This document shows, piece after piece, positions 56,155 through 64,000 of a DNA stretch of 64,000 bases. A program made the position numbers and the translations under genes. The stretch comes from Psychrobacter sp. 4Dc (GTDB lineage: Bacteria > Pseudomonadota > Gammaproteobacteria > Pseudomonadales > Moraxellaceae). The stretch is taken from NCBI RefSeq assembly GCF_002836715.1, contig NZ_PJAT01000107.1, positions 1 through 64,000 on the forward strand. Direction: 5' to 3'. The notes beneath the pieces are model-generated. The model saw only the letters and a list, made by a program, of their open reading frames with translations. It was not told the origin of the DNA and searched no databases. Positions within the stretch are counted from its first letter, which is position 1, and every line of letters begins with the position of its first letter.

Positions 56155-56187
56155 CGACGCAACGTCGCCCCTCACCGTAAACGGTGA
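56155..56187. repeat. Two small GC-rich hairpins
   Basis: CGACG/CGTCG with a 3-base loop (56155-56167) and TCACCGT/ACGGTGA with a 2-base loop (56172-56187) follow the long inverted repeat and may belong to the same element. Confidence 0.6.
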
Positions 56188-56390
56188 AACGCTAAATCTC
56201 ACAACTCGTTAAGTTTGCCTCATAACAGTTATTATTGTCAATATATAATTGCAAATAAAATCGTGCGCGACGCTATATGTCGCAGCCCATATATTTCCTT
56301 ACAAAAGTCCTTGATATTTTCTGTGAAACGCGCTTTTATGGTGCTACAAAATTACGCGCACTGACAAAATAAAAATTAAGGCAAATTTCT

Positions 56391-59300
56391 ATGAGTCTGT
56401 CATTTTCACAAATTCAGCAAGCTTGGCAAGTCCAAGATCCAAGTTTGGTCGATAAATTATGTACATTGGCAACTCAAGCTGTTGCGATTCCCGAGACGCC
56501 CATCCCTGAGCATGAGCTTACTTTTGATCGGTTTTTAGATAAGATATTTAGTCATCAGTTTCGGGACCAACATCCCGAAGTACAGTTTACAGAGCGCGTG
56601 GCAATGATTGCCAAACTGGAAGCAGACGAAGGCGTTTACCCCCTCCCAGATCGCTATAAGATCCATATAACACTGACCGCACTGTGGGAAGATGGCAGCG
56701 CGTACTCTAGAGCCATCTTAAAACAAGCCATTACGGCTTTGCCAGTCAGCTATGGTGCGTGGAAGGGTTTAAAGCGTATTTATAAGCAAGCTGAATTTTC
56801 TCAAGATTATGAGATATTTGGACAAATAGCCGCCAAGATTGATTTACAGCGTTTCAATCAAACCGCCAACTCTGCGGTCAGCCTAGCTACCAAAACCTAT
56901 ATGAGCCTTAGAGCATGGCGTTATTTGCGCCAGCTAGGACAGCAAATGCCAATTGGCTACATTGATGCCGCCGTTTCTGTACTCGCCAGCTATGACGAAA
57001 CCATGACAGCAGGCAGCCTTGAACAAACGAACAGCTGGGTGCTCAATCATATTTGCTTCCACAACAGCCTTGATTATGGTGTCAATCGATTCAGCAGTCG
57101 CTCACCTCGCAAGCTCTTTGATGCAAAAGGTCGCGCGTTCTCTGAGTCATGGCAACGAGACCCTGAACCACTTATCCAGCTATTGGCTATCGCCAAAAAT
57201 GAGGCTATCAGACAGTTCGCAACCGATAGCCTAAAGCACGACTTTAAGACCCAATTACGTGATGTGAGTGGTGAGACGCTACAATATTTATCTGCCGGAC
57301 AAGCGCACAGCAAAGCGCGTGATGAGATGATTGTTTGGTTATTAGAAAATTCACCGCATTTTGAAAAGTCTAAATTTCAAGTATTGGGCTTGCATCAAGT
57401 CGTACTGCAACTACTCCTTTCACACTATCCTGCCGCCTATCAATATGCGATTGGCTATGCCAAAAGCTATGCTCAAGACTTATCGCTCACTGAGCTGATG
57501 TTACTAGCCATGTCAGATTATGAGCCTGTTAGAGCATTTGCCATCAATAGTATCCTGAGTCGTGACCTTGTTGCTGATATTGGTGTCAACGGTTGGGGGC
57601 AGTTATTAGATACCGAACATCACTATCAAACCGCGAGCAAACAACTTAGCAAACACTTTACAAGGCGCGATTTGACCCCTGAGTGGTTTTTTGAACGATT
57701 GACTAGCGGCAGAACACACAGCGTAAAATTTGCCATAAAAAAACTGCCTGAGCTTTATAGTGCCAAAGAGCTAGGGACTGAATACTTTATTCGCGTTGCC
57801 CAGCAGTTAGATATACCAGAGCAACAGGAATTCGCTGCTAATAACGACAGCTACTGCATGGACTTTGCGTTGGACCAGCTCAGACGGTTGGATTTGAGCC
57901 AAGTAAACGCTGCCGTGTGGCAAACACTGCTATTACATCCACTGTCGCAAGCGACTATTACTGATTGGTTTGATGAAGATGTACTGTCAGCGGCGACGCT
58001 TGATATGAGCTATTGGCATGCGCTTGCCTATGAGCGTGATTGGCAAGTGAGTGAATATATTGAACAATTAAAATCTGCTGACACTCCTATTAAAAACTGG
58101 AAAAAGCACTTGACCTTTGATGAGTATTTAGCAGAAAACGTGCGAGATTGGCTGTCTGATGTGCGTCGGTTTGCGCCGATAGATTTAGGTTTCGACTGGC
58201 TTATGAATCTTGCGCATAGCGAACAAGCACTCTACCGTGAATTTGCTATTGAGCGCATTAACAAAGGGTTCTTGCCTGCCGACTTTGTCGCATATCTTGA
58301 CAGTAATGAAGACGCCTCTACTGACAACGCTTCCAGTAATAGCATTGACAATAAAGGTTCTGATAGCAGTGCCGCTACTGAAGTAGATTTAACCGGCCAA
58401 CGCTATTTATTCACAGGCAAGATGCAAAGTATGACTCGTGGCGAGGCCGAAAAAGTTGTGAAAGCGGCTAATGGTGCCATCAGTGGTGCTGTCAACGGCA
58501 AGTTAGATTACTTGGTCATCGGTGATGATGGTTCACCGTTATACGGTAATGGCCGTAAAGGTAGCAAGCAAGTGAAAGCCGAAAGCTTAATCGCCGATGG
58601 TGCGCCGCTAAAGATTATCTCCGAAACCGCATTTTTGCAGATGTTAAGTGGTCAATCTAGAGAGGTATCTGAAGACGATACTTTTGCAGGTGCCAATGCA
58701 CTGTGGCATATGGCAACAGATGATGCTACTGCACCTATCAGTGAGCTTGCGATCAGCTACCTCAGTCATCATCATGAACAGATCTGTATGGCACTGACAG
58801 ACAGACCAGTCGATCCCGATGCGATTATCCCTTCTTCGTTCTTTGATGCGGAGCGCGTCATTCCTTTATTGCAACACCGTAACAGCCAGCTGCGAGCATT
58901 TGGCTTATTACTGAGTGAGTATGAAATGGCGACGTGGCAACCGACGCCGGCCCTATGGCTGATGATGGCAGAATCTCCCTATACTGAGGTCACGCAACTG
59001 CTGAAGCGTGCGCTATTGGATAAGCCATCCGTTGCCAATCGACGTTACCACGTTCAGCCAGCACAATTAAATGCTGGCATGTTGAATGCTTTGATTGAAA
59101 GCAAAGCGCGAGTCGCTCGCCAAATCGGCATTACCTTGCTGCAGCGTCATGCTAATTTCCAAGATGTGCAGTCTCTATATCGATTGACCCAAAGCACAGA
59201 CCGCGAAGTACGCTATGCCGCCGTGACCATGCTATGGAAACACTACAAGGCGCGTCACGCGTCTCCAAACTGGCAACCAACCAGTACCGATAGTAAAGAT

Positions 59301-59777
59301 AAAGATGCTACTCAAGATAAAGACAGCAGCGCTCAACCAGTCTTAACAGAGCAGTCAGATAGTCGTTTAGCAAGCTTGCCTGCAGAAGTCGATCAGTTAT
59401 TGATGCTACTACGCCGTGGTCTCTTTGAGCTACCACCTGGCCGTCTAGGTGGTTCGCAAGAGCCCAGTACTATTGACAGCAGTAAGCATAAGCAACAACG
59501 CTACTCAGATAAAACCTTATCGGAGCAAACTGAGTCAAATATCAATATCACGCTAAAACCTATATCTGCGAGTCGTGCTAAATTGGCGTTGATTGAGACC
59601 TTTCGTGATGTGGCATTGGCTGACAGCACCTTTGCGGCGCTCATTATGCCCACACTGTTCACCTTTACGCACTCTGCAGGCAAGATGGAGCGTCATGCGT
59701 GTTTGGTTGCCGTCACGCGGTTATTGCATCGCTATCCTGAGCTATCTAAAAATCTGCAGCCAGTGGCATCGGCTTAA
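56391..59777 (+). CDS. Large helical-repeat protein with internal BRCT domain
   Basis: A 1128-residue soluble protein. Residues 1-640 are helical and repeat-like, with no motif I can name. After a Ser/Asp/Asn-rich linker, residues 665-755 form a BRCT domain (GQRYLFTGKMQSMTRGEAEKV, KLDYLVIG, KGSKQVKAESL), the type that binds nicked or broken DNA in ligases. Residues 760-950 and 1060-1128 look like HEAT-type repeats, split by a charged linker (KDKDATQDKDSS). TAAGG precedes the ATG. It is followed after 71 bases by a second giant repeat protein, and the two are probably one operon. Proteins of this build occur with MoxR ATPase/vWA/SWIM gene sets; those would lie beyond the window. Confidence 0.82.
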   Translation: MSLSFSQIQQAWQVQDPSLVDKLCTLATQAVAIPETPIPEHELTFDRFLDKIFSHQFRDQHPEVQFTERVAMIAKLEADEGVYPLPDRYKIHITLTALWEDGSAYSRAILKQAITALPVSYGAWKGLKRIYKQAEFSQDYEIFGQIAAKIDLQRFNQTANSAVSLATKTYMSLRAWRYLRQLGQQMPIGYIDAAVSVLASYDETMTAGSLEQTNSWVLNHICFHNSLDYGVNRFSSRSPRKLFDAKGRAFSESWQRDPEPLIQLLAIAKNEAIRQFATDSLKHDFKTQLRDVSGETLQYLSAGQAHSKARDEMIVWLLENSPHFEKSKFQVLGLHQVVLQLLLSHYPAAYQYAIGYAKSYAQDLSLTELMLLAMSDYEPVRAFAINSILSRDLVADIGVNGWGQLLDTEHHYQTASKQLSKHFTRRDLTPEWFFERLTSGRTHSVKFAIKKLPELYSAKELGTEYFIRVAQQLDIPEQQEFAANNDSYCMDFALDQLRRLDLSQVNAAVWQTLLLHPLSQATITDWFDEDVLSAATLDMSYWHALAYERDWQVSEYIEQLKSADTPIKNWKKHLTFDEYLAENVRDWLSDVRRFAPIDLGFDWLMNLAHSEQALYREFAIERINKGFLPADFVAYLDSNEDASTDNASSNSIDNKGSDSSAATEVDLTGQRYLFTGKMQSMTRGEAEKVVKAANGAISGAVNGKLDYLVIGDDGSPLYGNGRKGSKQVKAESLIADGAPLKIISETAFLQMLSGQSREVSEDDTFAGANALWHMATDDATAPISELAISYLSHHHEQICMALTDRPVDPDAIIPSSFFDAERVIPLLQHRNSQLRAFGLLLSEYEMATWQPTPALWLMMAESPYTEVTQLLKRALLDKPSVANRRYHVQPAQLNAGMLNALIESKARVARQIGITLLQRHANFQDVQSLYRLTQSTDREVRYAAVTMLWKHYKARHASPNWQPTSTDSKDKDATQDKDSSAQPVLTEQSDSRLASLPAEVDQLLMLLRRGLFELPPGRLGGSQEPSTIDSSKHKQQRYSDKTLSEQTESNINITLKPISASRAKLALIETFRDVALADSTFAALIMPTLFTFTHSAGKMERHACLVAVTRLLHRYPELSKNLQPVASA

Positions 59778-59848
59778 CGGCTTTGGCAAACAGATATAGA
59801 TAAAAGATACTTAAAAAAATATGACTTCACCTCAACTGAGATAACACA

Positions 59849-62800
59849 ATGAAAACAATAACACTCCCCTATTGGGGTCAAATTATTGGCTTAGTCAGTA
59901 AGGCCAACAGCACCCAAACGGCAACTCAAAAGACAACCAAACAAGATGGGCGCAGTCTTTTTATTACTCGCCAGCAGCAAGCATCTACTACGGTCTTATA
60001 CATCCTTGATCAACAAGGTGAGCAATTTAGCTTATCGACAACAGCGCTGCCTTGTGCGATGCAAGCCATCACCAAAATAGATGACAGCACTATTGTGATG
60101 ATTGGTGACGATGGTCATCTTTACCAAACGGATTGGCAAGCAAAGAAAGTTAAGAAGACCAGTGCTACATCCTTGTTCGATGCACCTAAAAATAATAACA
60201 ATGCTATAGGCCGTGCCGTAGCAATGGCACCACTACAAGATGCACTGGCTATTCTATATCCAAAACATATCGTGGTATGGCCTTATCAGGACAGTCAAGC
60301 CAGCAGTACTGTCATCATTGAGCCTTATTCGTCTTCTATAGCAGCATCAAGTAAGGAGTCTGCATTAACCGCGCTAGCAACCTCAAGTGATGGCTCGTGG
60401 TTAGTCGTAGCAGATAAAACGGGAGATGTTAGTAGCTATCAATGGAGCTCAGATAAAGCTCAGCTCACTCTAAGTAGCCGAAAACAGCTCCACCAAGGTA
60501 GGGTAAACGCGCTGTGTTTTGAGCCAGTCGGGCAGTACTTCTTCTCAGCAGGCACAGACAAATGTCTATACCGTACTCATGTCCAAGGCGATCTGCATCC
60601 TGTTGATAGAGCCAAGTCTAGCCAACACAGCGAAATGATCACGGCGCTTTGTGTCTCAGACACTCGGCTCTTCACTGCCGCCGATGACAAGAGCGTCAAA
60701 TCATGGGCATTTGATAAAGGTCAGCCAAACAGCTGTAAAGAGGATCTAACCAAGGCGCGACAGATCGTCTTATCTTCTTACGCTGAACAACCAACGCTCA
60801 TCGTAGTCAGTGCTGATCAGAGCTTACGTTTTATACCTATTGACCACACTCAAAGTACATCACAGAATAGCACCTCACAAAATAGTACGGCAAAAAATAG
60901 CAAGCTATTACCAGTCAATTATATTATCAAAGACGGCTATCAGAGAATCAGCCAATTACTGACAGATACTTCAAACAATAATGATGTGTCGTTTAAAGAA
61001 GGCTTAGCGCTGCTACAGGCGCAAGCAGATAACCAAACGTTAGAGCTGATTAAAAAATTACTTGCTGATAGCGATACACTTACGGCCAACCAAGCGTTGC
61101 AATTGGTACAGTGGGTTGCGACTACTAATCTTGATAAAACTGCACAGGTTTTAGAGCAGCAACTAAGCTCGGCGCACAGTGCAAAAGTACGCCTTGCTGC
61201 TTTTCATGCCTTGGCCGACCGCGCAAGTACGGCGAAGCGCCCGCTGCATTATCTAGAAGAAGCTTTTAAAAACCGTTACTACGAAGAAGTGGTGGCTTCT
61301 GCGTTACAAGGTTACCTAAAGGTCGCAATGAAGGATGCCACCAGCCAGCGCCGCATCTTACCTATTTTAAGAGAAGCGTTGTCACACAGTTTTGCGAATA
61401 TTCGCAAGCAAGCATTGGCGTCCCTTGAGACTTTATTGCCAGAGAACAGTCCGCAAGCAGATTTGATGGCATTAGACTGCAATCAATCAGACATTGTCCA
61501 ATCAGGGCTGATTCGTCTGTATCAGCGCGGCATGCTAAATCACCTTGAAGTCTCGCGTCAATTGATGCTGCTAAAGAATCATCGTAATATAGAGATTAGG
61601 CAAACGGCATTTTATGTCTCATTGCTGTCTCAGCCTAAGTTGATAGAGGCGTTGAAACAGCAAGGTGACACGCAAACATTGCGCACCCTGTCTGATTTTG
61701 ATGACTTTCGCTTACTGCGCGGCACGCTACTAGATAATGCTAGCAGCACAGCGACGAATGATAAGAGTGTTAAACCATCAGAATCCGATGAGGCGATCCG
61801 TTTAACCTTATCTACGCAAGATTTTATCTCGCAAGCAGATAGTACTCAAGCATCTAAGAGTAAGGCTAAAACGACCAAATCCAAGAAGCCTGCTGCTGAA
61901 TCTATAAATCTAAGCAATGACACGTTAGAGCCCTTATTACAAAGCTTAAGCAATAGTCACGAAGATATCAGTTTCCGAGCGGCTTATGCGCTGGCTTGCC
62001 TACAAGACAAACGGGCGTTTGGCACCCTGATTAGTCTGATGAGCCATAATGACAGCGCCATCATCCGTGCTGGTGTGGCTACCGCGCTTGGTCATTTAAA
62101 TATAGAAGACGGCAAAGCAGTCCTACCGACATTACTAGACGATAAGGACGCTGGCGTGCGCCAAGTGGCTATGCAAGCCTATGGCAAATTGGCAGACAAT
62201 GCATTGTCTTGGGCAGCGACAGGTTTTGCTTCTAAACATCAAGACATTCATGAGCAGTCTTTAGCACTGTTTTTAAAACATGTCGCACCAGATAGCTCAA
62301 ATAGTGGTGACAAAAGCACTCAGATGTCGTCAGAGATGACAGACATACTGCTACAGGCATTGAATAATCCTTTTACCAGCATTCGGTTAGAAGTGGTAAA
62401 AGTTCTATTAAACCGCCAATTTAAGCAGTCATCTGACACTATTTCTAAAAACGTTTCTGACGATGTTTCTGATAGCGCTATCGTTGACATCATTGAGCTA
62501 TTGCAGCAGAGCCTCTTTGAAGATGTGCATCAAGTGGCGATAGAAGAATGGCAACGACTGCTGCTAGCGATGAACTCGAAGCATAAAACAAATAAAGCCA
62601 ATAACACTGAAGAAACGAATCACCAAAAGATCAATCAAGCTGTCCTGACCCTGTTCTTTGCGGATACGTTTGCCGCTATCCGCAAACAAGCCTTTGATAT
62701 TGCACTTAAGCAAAGTAAACATTTAGGGTTTGCTGAGATAATGCTAAACGCGCTTGCCAGCCCTTATGCGGACACTAAGCAACTGGCCCTTACGACAGTG

Positions 62801-64000
62801 CAAGCCAGAGCCAATACGACTCAGCTGACACAACTGATGCCAGCTCTAGTGGCCATGTTCGCTGATGACAGTATTGAGCTACGTAAACAAGCTTTGACGG
62901 TCGCTTTGGCGCTGACAGACTTACAGTCTACTATTTTAGCGGATCACAGTAGCCTAGATGATAGTAGCGCCGATGATCAACCGAATCATCACGAAGCATT
63001 AATTACCGCGGCCCTCAACAGTCCTTATCCTGATATTCAGCTAACAGTCGCTCAACTGCTGGCCAGCCAATCTCGTTTATATGCTGACGAAGAACAGGCA
63101 AAGCGAAGTGATGAGCAAGCGTACCAAGTCTTTAAGCATTACTTAGATCTACCAATACCCTCTCAGGACAAAAAAAGTGAAACATATACTCAGTGGTACA
63201 GTCATGTAGGCCAAGCATTATTTGGTTTATCAAAGCTAGCTTATCCCTCAACATACAACGCGCTTAACTGGTACGATAAATATTTAAACCACCCTGACGC
63301 CGATTTTAAATCACTTGCTCCAACACTCACGCTCATGGTGACTGTAAACGATATTGATCTGCTGCTCAAATGGCAAAAAGATGAGAGCCCCATTATTTGC
63401 CATTGTGCCAATTTTGGTTTGGCTATCCTAGGTGATACGCGTGGGCAGGCTTTGTTGACTCATGATATTTATGGCAATATCGACAATAGCAATCTGGTAG
63501 CATCAAAAATGCCTGTTTATTGGCTTCAAGCGCAGCACGGTTTAGGTATTACACATGCACTACAATTACAGCCTTTGTTTGAGTCAGAGTCCTATGCAGT
63601 AGCAGCCAGACTGTTATTGATATTTAATGATTTACAGAATGGCTTGCAAGGTGGCAGGCAAGCTCCTGAAAAGACCGCTACCAGCACTGTCAGGCCCAAT
63701 CGACTGATAGAAACATTAAGCTTTGCTGATAATGACACGGCAGTAGTCTACGCCAATATACTCGCTCGTTACCCGAATGACGTACAACAACGCAATAACC
63801 AGCAAGCACTATCGTCAACGTGGCAGTACCTAAGTGATTATTTGTCACGTCAATTAGGCAGTATTTTATCTTCTCACTCTGAAGTCATTACGATGATGAT
63901 AGATGCCATGCCAAACACGGCATATAAAGGTGGTGTTAAAGGACAGTCGCATAATACATCCTCTATCCGAGCAAGTATCCTGACAACCGTCAGTACCGAA
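59849..64000 (+). CDS. WD40/HEAT-repeat giant protein (3' end outside window)
   Basis: A frame open for at least 1384 codons from the ATG at 59849 to the window end. Residues 1-340 read as beta-propeller repeats of WD40 type (ALCFEPVGQYFFSAGTDKCLYRT, ALCVSDTRLFTAADDKSVKSW). From about 350 onward come HEAT-like helical repeats (AAYALACLQDKRAFGTLISL, AGVATALGHLNIEDGKAVLP), with a Lys-rich linker near 670. An ATG at 59821 is out of frame and closes after seven codons, so 59849 is the start; the ribosome site is weak. No catalytic motif is seen. It is likely a scaffold working with the BRCT protein upstream. Confidence 0.85.
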   Translation, partial: MKTITLPYWGQIIGLVSKANSTQTATQKTTKQDGRSLFITRQQQASTTVLYILDQQGEQFSLSTTALPCAMQAITKIDDSTIVMIGDDGHLYQTDWQAKKVKKTSATSLFDAPKNNNNAIGRAVAMAPLQDALAILYPKHIVVWPYQDSQASSTVIIEPYSSSIAASSKESALTALATSSDGSWLVVADKTGDVSSYQWSSDKAQLTLSSRKQLHQGRVNALCFEPVGQYFFSAGTDKCLYRTHVQGDLHPVDRAKSSQHSEMITALCVSDTRLFTAADDKSVKSWAFDKGQPNSCKEDLTKARQIVLSSYAEQPTLIVVSADQSLRFIPIDHTQSTSQNSTSQNSTAKNSKLLPVNYIIKDGYQRISQLLTDTSNNNDVSFKEGLALLQAQADNQTLELIKKLLADSDTLTANQALQLVQWVATTNLDKTAQVLEQQLSSAHSAKVRLAAFHALADRASTAKRPLHYLEEAFKNRYYEEVVASALQGYLKVAMKDATSQRRILPILREALSHSFANIRKQALASLETLLPENSPQADLMALDCNQSDIVQSGLIRLYQRGMLNHLEVSRQLMLLKNHRNIEIRQTAFYVSLLSQPKLIEALKQQGDTQTLRTLSDFDDFRLLRGTLLDNASSTATNDKSVKPSESDEAIRLTLSTQDFISQADSTQASKSKAKTTKSKKPAAESINLSNDTLEPLLQSLSNSHEDISFRAAYALACLQDKRAFGTLISLMSHNDSAIIRAGVATALGHLNIEDGKAVLPTLLDDKDAGVRQVAMQAYGKLADNALSWAATGFASKHQDIHEQSLALFLKHVAPDSSNSGDKSTQMSSEMTDILLQALNNPFTSIRLEVVKVLLNRQFKQSSDTISKNVSDDVSDSAIVDIIELLQQSLFEDVHQVAIEEWQRLLLAMNSKHKTNKANNTEETNHQKINQAVLTLFFADTFAAIRKQAFDIALKQSKHLGFAEIMLNALASPYADTKQLALTTVQARANTTQLTQLMPALVAMFADDSIELRKQALTVALALTDLQSTILADHSSLDDSSADDQPNHHEALITAALNSPYPDIQLTVAQLLASQSRLYADEEQAKRSDEQAYQVFKHYLDLPIPSQDKKSETYTQWYSHVGQALFGLSKLAYPSTYNALNWYDKYLNHPDADFKSLAPTLTLMVTVNDIDLLLKWQKDESPIICHCANFGLAILGDTRGQALLTHDIYGNIDNSNLVASKMPVYWLQAQHGLGITHALQLQPLFESESYAVAARLLLIFNDLQNGLQGGRQAPEKTATSTVRPNRLIETLSFADNDTAVVYANILARYPNDVQQRNNQQALSSTWQYLSDYLSRQLGSILSSHSEVITMMIDAMPNTAYKGGVKGQSHNTSSIRASILTTVSTE

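Larger units (their letters stand above)
55783..56390. other. Gene-free, hairpin-rich spacer of 0.6 kb
   Basis: No plausible reading frame. It contains two terminators, one long interrupted inverted repeat and at least three small perfect hairpins between 55815 and 56187, all in about 370 bases. The last 200 bases before the BRCT gene are AT-rich and probably carry its promoter. Confidence 0.7.

Overview
This window looks like a chromosome segment of a Moraxellaceae bacterium, most probably Psychrobacter. That assignment rests on moderately AT-rich coding sequence, the overall protein character, and the combination of a full methylcitrate cluster, DUF2868/DUF3482 genes and long acidic membrane-anchored proteins. 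No database search was possible, so the genus is an inference. No rRNA, tRNA or CRISPR array was found.

Layout. 0-12.8 kb is housekeeping and conserved genes: recD, hpt, an unknown gene, a cstA-type peptide/pyruvate permease followed by a small Cys-Cys-ending protein and an ArsA/TRC40-type ATPase, then a DUF3482 GTPase and a DUF2868 membrane protein separated by a fatty acid hydroxylase, and an SDR oxidoreductase. 12.8-28.1 kb, nearly all on the minus strand, is a propionate (2-methylcitrate) region: LysR regulator, Nramp-like transporter, prpB, a DUF2059 lipoprotein, prpC, acnD, a yefM-yoeB toxin-antitoxin pair, prpF, an ABC exporter, a tail-anchored acetyltransferase, and prpD. Together these convert propionyl-CoA plus oxaloacetate to pyruvate and succinate, with two alternative dehydration routes (PrpD, or AcnD plus PrpF).

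28.3-34.4 kb holds two small membrane-anchored proteins sharing an unrecognised DF-x3-E...LYRE motif, a gamma-butyrobetaine hydroxylase-like dioxygenase, and ppc. 34.5-41.9 kb is a convincing trans-4-hydroxy-L-proline catabolic operon (epimerase, FAD dehydrogenase, DapA-like deaminase, aldehyde dehydrogenase, sodium symporter) with a divergent AraC-type regulator that has a PAS-like N-terminus.

41.9-46.6 kb is the accessory-looking stretch: a tyrosine integrase, 1.3 kb with no gene but several short repeats, two exported proteins of unknown role, and a decayed rhuM gene overlapping the stop codon of mtfA. 47.4-50.7 kb is a TetR-controlled pair (flavoprotein plus DUF2855) with a clear operator. 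50.9-55.8 kb has an SGNH esterase and the Anbu proteasome-like operon, in which the ATP-grasp and alpha-E proteins are fused. After a 0.6 kb hairpin-rich gene-free stretch, the window ends with two giant repeat proteins (a BRCT/HEAT-like protein and a WD40/HEAT protein running off the end). The last two, together with the Anbu operon and the DF...LYRE proteins, are the best candidates for poorly described biology.
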